This document shows positions 45,339-57,286 of a DNA stretch of 64,000 nt, in pieces. The notes under the pieces were generated by a model that had not been told where the DNA came from, did not search any database, and was given only the letters and a program-made list of their open reading frames with translations. Position numbers and translations under genes: made by a program. Position 1 is the stretch's first letter. Each line of letters opens with the position of its first letter. Source of the stretch: Gnetum montanum (Eukaryota > Streptophyta > Gnetopsida > Gnetales > Gnetaceae); assembly GCA_015680685.1 (NCBI GenBank), contig MNCI01005250.1, positions 259,211 to 323,210 on the forward strand, read 5' to 3'.

Positions 45339-45499
45339 GTTCCAAATTTTTGTAGTGTAGCATATTCTGTGTGTTGTGTCTTTATTTTGTTTTCTCCCAC
45401 ACTGCGGCATCATCCCATGTTTCCATCTAATAATCCCATACCTATCCACTATGTAATCATTGTAACTCGAGAATGAGTTTTTATTCAGTCGTGCGGGTA

Positions 45500-46348
45500 T
45501 GATGGGACGCGATATTGCATGGGCCACGATATCACGTATGCGATATCGTGTCCACCACAATATCGCGTCTTCCCTTGCGATATCACGCACGCGAAATTGC
45601 AGTGCGCTGCCAAATCTATAAATAAGAGGTGGCTTTCCCTTGTTTTACACCTTAGAGTTAGACAGTAGTGAAACTCTGGCAGTTTGATCCCTCCAGAGAT
45701 AGATTATTTTTCCAGTGTCTACCTGTAGTGTGGTGAATGTAATTGTACGGCATCCTTTATTCGAGTGTGATGTACTTTGACACGCAAATGACTAGCAATA
45801 AAGATAGAGATTACTTCATCATTGCAGCATTCACTTTGTTTATTTATTTATTTATTTGTTATTTACTGCTTTCCTAATTAGTCTCTCTCACCCTTAAACT
45901 CACATTAGAACACAGAATGAGTATGACTTGATTACGAGCATTTAAGTGTGACCACTTGGTAACCTAGTAGCATACCTAGGATTTGCACTTGGTAATCCCA
46001 GTGGTAGTCATGCATGAATTCCAAAATGTGTTCGGATAATCAAGGAATAGATGCTCATCACACTTAGGCTAGTTTAGATTCTCTCTTACCATTTCCTCCT
46101 AGCTTAGTTAATATTACTTTCCATTGCCTTTAGGAGTAGCATTAGATTAGGAATGACATCAGACACCTCACTCTGGACTAAACCATACGTGAAAATATAA
46201 TACTAGTCTAGGTGGGAAGACAGCGAATTGTGACCTAAGGCTAACTGTCTAAGTGCCACAACTAGTCTGTCTGTGGAGTTCGACCAGATCGTGCATGAAA
46301 ACGCTCGTATTCATATGGTTGAGTGTAGGGGTACCTCGCCACTCATCA
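45500..46348 (+). repeat. A4 3' LTR
   Basis: 849 bp, TGATGGGACG...CTCATCA. TATAAATA at 45617-45624 with five or six GATAT palindromes at 45505-45602. The polypurine tract GTCGTGCGGGTA is at 45488-45499. Confidence 0.88.
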
Positions 46349-47907
46349 AGGAGATATGTTATCTTGATTTAGGAATTAATAAGTGCTTTTCAATTTTTTT
46401 TTACAATTCTTTTTACTTTTTCTATTTCTTGATACAATTTTTTCCATTCTTTTATACTTTTTCTTTCTTTTTATTTTATCACATTCTTTGATATTTTCTC
46501 ATTCTTTTATGCTTTTTCATTTCTTAAATTTTTTATATTCTTTAACATTTTCCAATTCTTTAATGATTTTTCATTTTGTGAAATTTTTCATTCTTGACAT
46601 AGTTTTCCAATTCTTATGATCTTCTTCATATTTTGTTTTCATAAATTTTGATTGCTAAGAAAACACAATACGAATAAGGCAAGATGTAAGCCAATAAAGT
46701 GAAGATTTCTCTATGATATCACATCATAAGGGACTGATTATTTGAACAGTGGGACCACAACATTAATCCATTCATTCCATTAATAAGAGGTTCTTACCAT
46801 GGTTATAATGATATTCTTTCCATCATACAACTAAGAATAAACTTGTGATTGTTATCCTTGGACTGAAAAGTAAAGAACCAAGTGGGAATGTAAATGGTGT
46901 GACATCAAGGGGATTTGTGGACTCTCTTGGATTACTTCTGTTAGTGCTATCCTATTGCTTAGGTTGTATTAGATCCTTGTAGATCTAATGAAAAATGGGA
47001 GTAAGAGTATAACAAGTGTTGCATTACCATGTCACTAGAAAGACATGTTACCCATGCTTGAAGGTAGTCCTTTGGTAAGGTTGACATAGCTGAAAACAAA
47101 AAGAGCATAGAATAAAATTTTGGGGGTCCCCCTGGAAAGGCATGTTACCCATGCCTAAAGTTAGGTTGCTTCTTAGAAATTAAAAAAAAATTAAAGTGTG
47201 TCATGAATAAACTGCTCCCTTGGACAACACACCAAGTGACAATATTCCTTGTAATAGTGGTAGTCTTATAGTTGTAATTCCAAGAGATAAGACAATGCGA
47301 TGTCACTGAAATGTGGTATGGACTTGGTTTGAATCTTGGACATAAGGCTAATGATTACTTTAACCACTAATACAACATAAGAATTTATTATGCCTATGGT
47401 AAGATACCTCATGTCTTGATTTTTGCAATTGCTTCTAAATCCATTTCATCTCACTGTGTGAATAATCATAACTTGTGGTTTTGTGTAGCATAGAGTCATT
47501 TTCCTAATTTTGTGGTACTAACATGTGTTTTTCTTGATAGTATGTATTACATTCAACTTCTTAAGTGCCTAGGGACACTTTTAGATGTGGTTATGCAAGG
47601 GTATTAAGGGCTAAAGCTTACTTTGGGGGGATCTGCTTATGTAACTATTGTATCTTATACGTGTCTAGCAATTCCACATCATCTTGAACCTTCCAAGACC
47701 AATAAATATTAATCAAAACTTCCCTCTACATCACATAGCTCTGTTCTATACCAAAAAATTCATTACCCATCTCATCCTTCTCATCAATAGTTTATATACT
47801 TTCATAACTCAAGATTCCTTCTTTATACATTTTCTATGCTAAATTCTCACTAAATTTGCATAATTCATAGTCCAAAATCCTCTAAACATGTTTTATAACT
47901 TCCAAAC
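46349..47907 (+). other. C spacer: older, diverged copy of the A-type spacer
   Basis: Aligns in the same orientation with the A4 spacer: T-rich tract (46380-46620), GAACAGTGGGACC (about 46755), TAATAAGAGGTTCTTACC, GTGTGACATCAAGGGGA, GATCCTTGTAGATCTAATG and GGAAAGGCATGTTACCCATGC. It is much more diverged than A1-A4 are from each other. No reading frame of note. It is cut at 47908 by A3 before any ORF2. Confidence 0.65.
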
Positions 47908-48699
47908 TGATGAGTGGCAAGGTACCCCTACACTCAACCATACGGATACAAGCGTTACACGTGCGATCCGGTCGAACTCCGTAGACAGACTAGTTGTGGC
48001 ATCTAGACAGTTAGCCTTAGGTCGCAGTTCGCTATCTTCCCACCTGGACTAGCATTAACTTTGTCATGTATGGTTTAGCCCAGAGTGAGCTGTATGATGT
48101 GTTCCTATGCTAATGCTACTCCTGAAGGCAATGGAAGATAATATTAACTAAGCTAAGAGAGAAGGATGTGAGAGAATCTAAGCTAGCCTAAGTGTGATGA
48201 GCATCCATTCCTTGATTATCTGTACATAGCTTGGACTTCATGCACAACTACCACTGGGATTACCAAGCGTAGATCCTAGGTATGCTATTGGGTTACCAAG
48301 TAGCCACACTTAAATGCTTGTAATCAAGTCGTACTCATTCCACGTTTAACAGGAGTTTAAGGGTGAGAAGAGATTAACTAAGAAAGCAGTAAATAACAAT
48401 TAATTAAATGATTAAGCTAAGTAAATGCTACAATGATGAAGTAATGTTAATTTTTATTGCTGGTCATGTGCATGTCCAAGTACATCACACTCGAATAAAG
48501 GTTCCATACAATTACAATCACCACACTACAAGCATACACTGGGAGGAAAAGGGTTGAGAGAAAAATGAAAACTAAATCAAAACTAGCTTTAAAATTGACT
48601 GACTTCCTATCGCAACTGCCTACCTCTTATTTATAGATGAGGAGACAGGGTGTGATATCACGTACGTGATATCACGGTTGCCTAAATAACGAATCATCA
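47908..48699 (-). repeat. A3 3' LTR
   Basis: 792 bp. TATA box on the minus strand at 48628-48635; only two GATATC palindromes (48652-48675). The polypurine tract CATGGGGGTA is at 48700-48709 on the minus strand. Confidence 0.87.
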
Positions 48700-48864
48700 T
48701 ACCCCCATGACTGAATGAAAACTCGTCCTCGAGTTACAGTGATTACATAGTGGATAGGTATGTGATTATTAGATGGTGAAAATGGGTTTATGCCGTAGTG
48801 TGGAATGAAAAAAAAATTGAGACACAACACAAAGGAAATTCTATAGCTACAAAATTAGTGGAAC

Positions 48865-51654
48865 TCATGTAGTTCCTAGTGGCAATGGCTCCTCCATAGG
48901 TGCTTTCCCTTTGTCTTGTGCTCCAGGTTTTGAGACTTGATGGTGTTGAAGTATGGCTTGGAGTTTCTCCTCTTTGGTTCAAGGGTGTTGTGCCATCCAT
49001 GCTAATGTTTCTATGTTTGATGGAATTGGCACCTCCCACGGATAGGGTAGTTGCGGAAACATTCAATTGGCCTTGACATACCAAGCTACGAATACTTGTG
49101 ATTCCTCCTCATAGGCTCTAGCTTTATCTTTGTATTCTTGAAAATCCACAAGCCATCAAGCCAAATCTATTATGACACCTTTTTATCCTTGGTAGCTTGC
49201 TTTCACCACCTCAAGTTCAGAATTTGCAATCTCCAGTTTTTGCAACATCTTCTTGCATTCTGCAAATTCCATTTCATATTTGATGTGGGTGGTAGCTACC
49301 TATTGCTCGAGCTCTGTTCTTGGGCACCCTGCTGTTAACATGGCAAGGTTGGCATTCCGCAAGTTTGTCAACTCCATGTATTCTGTAAGATCTTGGATCT
49401 ATAGGTCCCAATTCTTAACTTCTGCCTAGTGGGAAAATGCATATGTGTCCAATATGACCTGCCAGTCAGTGTGTTGAGCATTGATAGCGTTGATGTGGGC
49501 CTTGGCCATATGGATATCCTTCTCAAGGATCTATTTGTACATCCCCACCTGGTCTCGGAAGTGCTCCTTTAACTTTTCATGCCATTTAGCCTCATTTTGC
49601 CACGCGCTTATTTTGATAGTTATCTTTTGGTGGATGGCGCATACCTCCTCCATTGAGAGGGTTCAATTCTCCCTAGCTAAACAGCTCATGTCTTGGTTGA
49701 CCTGGATGAATTTTTCTCGCAGCTAATGAAAATGTTCTTCGAGAACATTCTTTTGCTTCTCCACAGCAGTCAACCGGAGGTTGTTGGCAACAAGCTGCTT
49801 GTTTTCCTCCTGTAAGGCTTTAAGTGCCTTGATATGTGCATAAGTTTGCACCTGTGCTGTAGAGGCATCCCAAACAGCCTTCTCTTTTTCTTTAGCCACT
49901 TTTTTATTCTCCATTAGTAGTTTGGTTAGTTGCTCAGTTTTGCAATTGTCTAGTTGGTCTGTGGGAACAAATTGCAAAGGATCCCGTTGTGCTACTTGTA
50001 GGGCCACAAGCTACTCTTGCAATTTCTGCACCTCTACTTCAGCATGCTCGACCCTCACCTCTATTAGGACTATCTTCCCCTTAGTGGAAATGAGGTCTGA
50101 TTGAATTGCTGTAACATCTTGAGGGATATCAAACAGAGATGTCATTATTTGTTCTATTTGTAGCAATCGATCAAGCGCATCCTCATGTTCCATAGGAGTC
50201 ATTGAGGTTCTGGCCAAAGTTTGAGCATCCCGTGCTCCCGTGAGATTTTCTGGTGGTACAATAGGTACATTGAATGATTCTTTAATGTGGTCTGCAACGA
50301 ATTTTGCAGCTCCCGCAGCATCCTGGTGTTTCATGACCACCACAGTGGCCCCTTCACTAGTTTCTAATTGCACTTGGAAAGATGCCACGTTTCCTTAGAT
50401 CTGTTGTGACCAAGTACTTTTCTCTCCTCCTATATGAATAAACACTTCACCCCTTGTATGATCTAAGGAAACTGTGGGCTGTATGACATCATCAATGATG
50501 CGGAAGAGATTTATGTCATCACGACTTCCCCAACTGACCATCTCAGCGATGGCCTTGAGATGGCTTATTGACGGTTTGTAGTCTTGCAGCAGTGGTGGTT
50601 GATCCTGGCCCGTGCTAGTTCCTGCTTCCTGTTGTTGGCTGGGTCCCATACTTAGAAATTGGCTGGGTCATGCAAGTTGAGTTACAGTTGGTTCAGCCAT
50701 TTGTTCTTCTTCTTATTTTGGTCCCAACGTCTCACCAGTGATTTTTCTTGTAGCTAGTGGCTTTAACAATTCAGCATATGAAGCATTTTGGGCTTTTCAA
50801 AGGACATCATTGGTGTACCCCCTGATACCAACATGTTGGCATAGCTTTCTGATAAGGAAGGGAAAGGGCAACGCCATCTTCCCTATCTTTCGTTCCTCAA
50901 ACTGCCTCAGGATCTCCGTAAGGTATAGATGAGGCAAGTTAGCATTAATCTTTCCCATCAGCACTACACATCCTCTTGCCACATACATTGAGATTCTTTT
51001 TAAACTCTTCATGGGGAAGAGGTGATACATTCCAATTTTGAAGTAGATCCTCTCCTCCATCGTCAACTCTCCAAATGTCTTTTCCCTGCCATATATCATT
51101 TCCAACCAAACTCATCACACATCAGGGTCTGAACAGGTAGACAACTGAGCAACCTTGGGCCCTATATTCAAAAGGTTTAACATGTCTGAAATGGACTACG
51201 TGGAGAAATCTAGTGTCACACCACAAATATTAACGGTGGTGCCTTGTTCTCTGTTGTGCCAGAACTAGTACGTCTCTCCCAGGTACCAGGCATTGCTTTC
51301 AAAGAGGATAGGCCATAAGGGAGATCCCTTGAGGTGATCCCTAATAGCCTCAGGAGCAAATTCTGCAAAGGATTCAAATTTTAATTCCACAATCAATGTA
51401 GTGAATGTGGATCTTTCATGGATAGCCTGAACACAATCTTGGGGCAACATGAGATGTTGTCCCTATTCAGGCACTACAACAGCTCCTCCTTCCACCTATC
51501 CAGATTGTTCAGTAGTAGGGTCTTCTTGGTGAATACTGAATGATTGTACCTCCTTCTCTGCATTTTGTCTGATAGGAACTTGTTCTTCTCCTCTCCTAGG
51601 TCGTTTGCTTCCACCTTGAGCAAGACCTTTTCGTTGTTCTCGTTTCGGGGCCAT
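48865..51654 (-). pseudogene. A3 ORF2, full length in one frame with stops
   Basis: ATG at 51654-51652 follows TGATTACAG, and TGA is at 48867-48865. The span is exactly 930 codons and can be read in one frame with only point stops, so it shows the domain order best. Residues 1-40 are basic with SKRPRR, a possible nuclear signal. About 70-290 is the conserved plant-transposon-like region (CVQAIHERSTF, RDHLKGSPLWP, YFKIGMYHLFP, LPFPFLIRKLC). About 310-430 is a Gln/Pro/Ser-rich linker. About 480-880 is heptad-rich coiled coil. The tail is MEEPLPLGTT. No transmembrane segment or catalytic motif is seen. Function unknown. Confidence 0.73.
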
Positions 51655-53524
51655 CTGTAATCACACGAGGCCAAGCGTTAGTAAGGTTGTTTCCGAAGCT
51701 AAGTTATACCTTACTGCTTGCCTTAACTAATTTAATTTATTTTATCTCCATGTGATGTTTCCCGAATGATTGTAATAGTGAGTGTTGTTACTTAGGCGGT
51801 TTTCCAATTTTAGTTTCCTGGTATACCTAGGGATAAAATTATTTTTGGCACAATTTATTCTTAATGTTATAGCTAATTATCCTTGATAATGTCCTTTAGG
51901 AAATGATAAATTCCAAAAAATTTATATGCTATTCAGCGTGTTTCCCTCCCCCATGACTAAGTTGAACACTCTGGGTTCAAGTAGGTTCAAATGAAATGAA
52001 AATCGAAGTACCAGTAAGTGAGTTATGGATAGAAAGCAAGGGTCGCATAATCGTAAGTCATAGAGAAAAAATTCGAAAAGTTCCCTGGCGTGAATTGTGA
52101 AAAATAATGCTAAGTGTTGCGGAGGGCTACGCTATTTATAGGCAGACAAGATGCGATATCGTGGCCCTAGTGACATTAGGCACATGAAAAATACCGAATT
52201 TTTGAAGATTTTCTTAAAATCAACGTTGTAAACTTAGGACATTGGGCTATTGTTAAGGGGTTCTAAGGTAATTTAGCTTGTTGTGAAGGCACAAATAATG
52301 ATGTGTGTGTGTAATTGATCAATAAAACCTCAGTGGGTAAGTGAGAGAAAAAGGCCATGTAATGGTACATAGGAACGTTATTATTCAGAGGGATAGTAGT
52401 AGGGAAAGAAAATCGTCGAAAAATATGCTAAGAGTAAGAAATGGTATGTGTGAGCTATGTCATAAGTGAGAATTATGAGAGATTACACAAGTGGGTCCTC
52501 CCCAAAGTAGGTTCAAACCTATATTGCCCTTGTGTAACCACACTTAAAAGTGTTTGTGGGCACTTGAAGGGTTAAATGTAATCTGCACTGGTTCCACAAA
52601 ACACACACATGTAAATATCACTGGAATGAGGTAAGAATTCTACACTATATGAGATACAAGCTACAACTACACGAATAGTGAGATGAGACGAACTATAGAA
52701 GGGATTGTAGAGATTGGGACATGAGGTAACTGACCCAAGGCACAGTGAATCCTGCGTGAAAAGCATGATTAACGTGTCATTAACCTGTCATTCCAAGATC
52801 AGGACCAAGTCCATTTCTCCGATCAGTGACACTGCATTGTTTCATCCCATGATGAGCGACTATGAGAGTACCATAACAATGAGGCGTATGATCACTTGGT
52901 GTTTTATTCAAGGGAGGAGTGATTTTTGTTTTGTGGCACTTCTTGGGGGGATTTTTTTTTAATCAGTGAATCTAGAGAAGTCACCAATCTTTAGGCATGG
53001 GTACATGTCTTTCCAGTGGGACCCCCCCTAGAATAGCATTGGATTTTTGAATGCCCTTTTGACTACTCTTCTCCCATTTTTCGTTAGATCTACAAGGATG
53101 TTAGTATAACCACGTTGTATGACAACTCCCATAGACGTCACCAAAGAGAATTTGCAAGTCCCCTTGATGTCACACCCTAATCATTCCCTGTTGGTCCATC
53201 CTTCTTCATTCTGGGTACAATGAACACAAAATTAATTTTAAGTTTTGAAAATGTTAAGAATATCACTGTATCCTCGATTAGAACCTCTTATTTGTAGAAT
53301 GGATGAGTGGGTGTAATGGGCTCACTATCCACATAATTGATCACTCGAGACTTGATAACATAGAACACACCTCAACCGACGAGCTACATGAGCGTTTTAT
53401 TGATAGATGAGATTACTTACAAAAACATACAAAGAGAAAAAGAAAAAATGATAAAAAAAGAAATTGAAAACTAAAAAACTGGAAATCAAAAAGTTGTAAA
53501 ATTAAAGAAAATAAAAAGTGGTTA
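51655..53524 (-). other. A3 spacer with internal TATA box
   Basis: Contains the purine tract (51943-51957), TATAAATA on the minus strand at 52133-52140 with one intact GCGATATCGT at about 52153, the antisense frame on the plus strand (52714-52962, broken after a T run) and the A/T-rich tract next to gag. Confidence 0.63.
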
Positions 53525-55527
53525 TTAATCCTGCTTGTTACTAGAATGGGGAATGTTCCCCATAACTAAACGGTTGAGAATGACAAGGATTAATAAATGG
53601 AAGATGAGGATCCTTGCATGTTGGAAATATTGGGACTTGGTCATACTTACCCCATTAGGGTTCACACACTTGGTTATAGTAAGCATAGTGGGGCAATTTA
53701 TGAAATGTGGTTCCCAAATAAAGAGTTGACCCACTATGATATTTTGGACTGTTAGATGGTATGCAAGGATCGGGATGCTACCCTCCATGGCTGTGTTCAT
53801 TGGGCCGTATGGTTGTTGGAGCGTTAATTGGTGGCCCTGATGAAGTAACATGAGGCATTGGATTTGAAGATAAGGATGCACCACAGTGTTGGACTTGTGC
53901 TGAGTTGGAGGATGCAGCGGCCTTGGAATTGTGTTGTCCCTTCCTAAGGTCATTTCTAAAGAAGGGACGCCTTTGATGTTGTTGAGGTCTCTCACTGCTG
54001 TTGGCAATGGAAGCACAAGTAACGTTTGGAGGTTGTTGTTGTGGTGTAGATACCTTAGGAATAGTTGGTGGCGATGTAGAAGGAGGGAAAGGATGAGAAT
54101 GTTGAAAAGTAGGAGAAGTATAAGGTGCACAAGGCGGTGATTATGTTGGGGACATGGGCTGATAGTATTAAGGAGAGTGATACTGTAGTGAGATAGAGTA
54201 TGTTGGCCTAGTTGGAGAAATAGGGTATTGGACTAGATAAGCATTTGGATTTAGATGATATGAAGGGTGTCTCTAGTTTAGGGGTGGCTTCCCCCACGAT
54301 TGGGATTGTTGCCATTGTGATCGAACACAATATCTCTGTATGAACTCTGGATGTAACGTGCTTCCCCAATGCTCATATAAATGTAACAAGATTGGGCATT
54401 GGCCCTTGGAGTGATCATACAGGCAAATGTTGCATTCATATGTATGATCGGCAGTTGAGCTCTTATTTTCCTTATCCCTTCTTTCCGATTGTGTACTAAT
54501 ACTTTGTCCTGCTTCTTGGGTTGTCAAAACTCTATCTCCAATGATGTCGATAAATTCTCCACACTTTTTATGCGTCCATTCCAACATCTTATTGATCTTT
54601 ACCTTGACTTCATCTAATGATTGTTGTATCAGAAAAGATGGTTCTTTCCCCTTGTGATAGGTTGATTTCTCCTTTTTATGATCATGGACCTTTGTTAAGT
54701 TGAGACTTTGGTCCCATTGATGTTTTTCAACACTCTCCCATCCAGCCATTTCTCCTTCTTCTTTTTCTACCCGGTTAATAAGCTCTTGGACTTGATGGGT
54801 TTGTAGTTTGTATAGTTGACCTTGGGCATACATTCCTAAGGTCTCTCTTGTTTCATCACGAAGCCCATCAATGATATGGCACATTAGCCTTTCCTCGGAG
54901 AACTCATGGCCTAGACAGTTGTTTAACAGTGTATAATATCTTTCTAAGGCCATGTCCAAGGGTTCATGCTATGCTTGTTTCCACTCTTGGATTTTTTTCC
55001 TCAGGGCCGACACTCTTGCGAAGGTTTAATATCTTTTGTTAAAGAGTTCTACCATTGTTGGCCAACGTCGTATTGAATTTGGTTTTAACGATCTATACCA
55101 TACTTTTGCTTGGCCAACGAGTGTCATAGGAAAGAGCTTGAGTTTTTGCCAATCGTTATCAATGTTGTTCCATGCATAGGCATCGTAGAAGGCTTGTAAA
55201 TGTTGATGTGGATCTAAGTCATAGCCACCTGAGAAATTAGGGAAGTTGTTTAAATTGAGCCTGGGTAGATGGCTCTCTTTACGATGCCTATGAGAGATTC
55301 AAACAACCTCTTGTATTTGCGTTAGGCTTGTAGTGGCCAGTAGGGGTTCATCGTCATCAGGTAAGTTATGTTTTTATGTGTTGAGATGACGTTGCTTTTT
55401 TTTTATGTTTATAAGAAACCCCCACCTCAGGTTATGTACTCCAATCTTCATTGTCATATAGTTCATTGGTTCTCCAATGAACTTCCTCACTAGGTGTGGC
55501 ATTGTTATAGTATTCTAGGAGAGCCAT
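53525..55527 (-). pseudogene. gag: A3 gag
   Basis: ATG at 55527-55525 starts the region. Open frame 54273-54959 holds ALERYYTLLNNCLGHEFSEE, HIIDGLRDETRETLGMYAQG, the Lys/Glu helix and the knuckle CNICLYDHSKGQC. 53525-54130 covers the tail in another frame. The original TAG near 53530 reads CAG, moving the stop a few codons on. Stops at the N-terminal side break it. Related most closely to A4 and A2 gag. Confidence 0.82.
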
Positions 55528-55653
55528 GGTTGCGAAATTGTGTGTGAATTTGTATGTGACTTTGTTATAATTATTTCTTTTTACTAAAAGATATATTGTT
55601 AATTCCTATATAGTGACCTTGTATGATATAACTAATCTAGATTACTAACACCG

Positions 55654-55671
55654 TCCCCAACAATGGTGCCA
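55654..55671 (-). other. A3 primer-binding site (tRNA-Asp type)
   Basis: The plus strand reads TCCCCAACAATGGTGCCA, 15 of 18 bases matching the tRNA-Asp 3' end, one base from the LTR. Confidence 0.78.
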
Positions 55672-55672
55672 A

Positions 55673-56458
55673 TGATGAGTGGCGAGGTACTCCTACACTT
55701 AACCATATGAATACCAGCGTTACACGTGTGATCCGGTTGAACTCCACAAGCGAACTAGTTGTGGCATCTAGACAGTTAGCCTTAGGTTGCAATTCACTGT
55801 CTTCCCACTTGGACTAGTGTTAACTTTGTCATGTAGCCCAGAGTGAGGTGTATGATGTGTTCCTATGCTAATGCTACTCCTGAAGGCAATGGAAGATAAT
55901 ATTAACTAAGCTAAGAGAGAAGGGTGTGAGAGAATCTAAGCTAGCCTAAGTGCGAGGAGCATCCGTTCCTTGATTATCCATACACATCTTGGACTTCGTG
56001 CACGACTACCATTGGGATTACCAAGCGCAGATCCTAGGTATGCTACTGGGTTACCAAGTAGTCACACTTAAATGCTCGTAATCAAGTTGTACTCATTTTG
56101 CATTTAACATGAGTTTAAGGGTGAGAAGAGATTAACTAAGAAAGAATTATATAATAATTAATTAAATGATTAAGCTAAGTGAATGCTACAATGATGAAGT
56201 AATGTCGATCTTTATTGCCGGTCATGTGCGTGTCCAAGTATGTCACACTCGAATAAAGGTTCCGTACAATTACAATCACCAAACTGCAAGCATACATTGG
56301 GAGGAAAAGGGTTGAGAGAAAAATGAAAACTAAAATCAAAACTAACTCTAAAACTAACTAACTCCCTATTGGAACTGCTTGCCTCTTATTTATAGATGAG
56401 GAGACAGGCTGCGATATCGCATACGCAATATCGTAGTTGCCTAAATGATGACTCATCA
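55673..56458 (-). repeat. A3 5' LTR, shared with a second copy
   Basis: 786 bp. TATA box at 56387-56394, two palindromes at 56411-56435. At 56459 it is followed by a polypurine tract and ORF2 3' sequence, so it is also the 3' LTR of the next element. Confidence 0.87.
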
Positions 56459-56730
56459 TACCCCCACGACTGAATGAAAACTCATCCTTGAGTTACAGTG
56501 ATTACATAGTGGATAGGTATGGGATTATTGGATGGTGAAAATGGGTTTATGCCACAGTGTGGAATGAAAACAAAATTGAGACACAACACAAAGGAAATTC
56601 TACAGCTACAAAATTAGTGGAACTCATGTAGTTCCTGGTCGTGGTGGCTCCTCCATAGGCGCTTTCCCTTTGTCTTGTGCTCTAGGTTTTGAGAGTTGAT
56701 GGTGTTGAAGTATGGCCTGGAGTTTCTCCT
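56459..56730 (-). mobile_element. Truncated second A element (PPT and ORF2 tail)
   Basis: Minus strand: CGTGGGGGTA tract, then 56626-56730 encodes the ORF2 C-terminus (LQAILQHHQ-like and MEEPPRPGTT-like). It breaks off at 56730 where plus-oriented ORF2 sequence of C begins. Confidence 0.75.
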
Positions 56731-57070
56731 TTAAGGGCAGTAAAGGTTATCTACTAAGGGCAAAAAGATGTTGTAGTGAACCTGGCTCAAAGATTGTCTA
56801 ATTAGCATGAGTTATGAGCCAAGGCTAGGACATTCAAGGTATAGAGAATGTAGTTTGTAGCGTGGTATGTGAAAGCCAATCAGATGTTTTCATAGTTGCC
56901 ATGTCCATGGGATGTACCAGCTCCATCACACATTGCACAACAAGCATGGACAATGCATGACCCTAGAATGGAGGAAGAGAAACTTCAAGCATTGGTCAAT
57001 AGATACAAATTTTAGAAGTTTGATGACAAGGGAAAGCAACCAATGAAGGAGCCATCACCACCAGGCACTA
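56731..57070 (+). pseudogene. C ORF2 C-terminal remnant
   Basis: In shifted frames it reads AWYVKANQMF, QLPCPWDVP, AWTMHDPRMEEEKLQAL, DDKGKQPMKEPSPPGTT and a stop, the tail of ORF2 as in A4 (45100-45338). It shows that an LTR-C element also carried ORF2 just before its polypurine tract. The N-terminal nine tenths are missing. Confidence 0.75.
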
Positions 57071-57286
57071 CGTAAGCTACATTGTGCTCTATCTAGTTTT
57101 GTTTATTATTTTTTTGAAAAATTTCATGTCATGTCTTGTGTCAATTTTTGTAAAATACTACTGCTACATTTAAGAGTTATGTATATAGTTAATCAGTCAT
57201 GTAAATCTACCTTCAAATTTTGTAAGGAATTCTATTTTTATTTTTGCTTTAACTCAAGGATGAGTTTTCAATCAATTGTGGGGGTA
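57071..57286 (+). other. C 3' untranslated region and polypurine tract
   Basis: Ends AACTCAAGGATGAGTTTTC...AATTGTGGGGGTA against the LTR at 57287, the same order as in family A elements. Confidence 0.75.

Larger units (their letters stand above)
38128..46348 (+). mobile_element. A4: non-autonomous LTR retrotransposon (gag + ORF2)
   Basis: Plus-strand family A element: LTR 38128-38807 (truncated at N 38808), gag 38938-40926, spacer with a 136 N gap (41752-41887), internal promoter, ORF2 42593-45338, polypurine tract and LTR 45500-46348. Flanks are GGGAG on the left and AGGAG on the right, which could be a 5 bp duplication with one later change, or the left side may be the polypurine tract of another element. 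No pol motifs are seen. Confidence 0.85.
47908..56458 (-). mobile_element. A3: non-autonomous LTR retrotransposon (gag + ORF2)
   Basis: Minus-strand family A element: LTRs 47908-48699 and 55673-56458, PBS 55654-55671, gag 53525-55527, spacer 51655-53524, ORF2 48865-51654. Beyond its 5' LTR a second polypurine tract and ORF2 tail follow (56459-56730), so this LTR is shared with a second, truncated copy in tandem. Hence no matching target duplication exists for CAAAC at 47903-47907. No pol motifs. Confidence 0.85.

Noticed and set aside
46273-46619. Phe/Leu-rich frames resembling membrane proteins
   Set aside because: They arise from the T-rich low-complexity tract of the C spacer.
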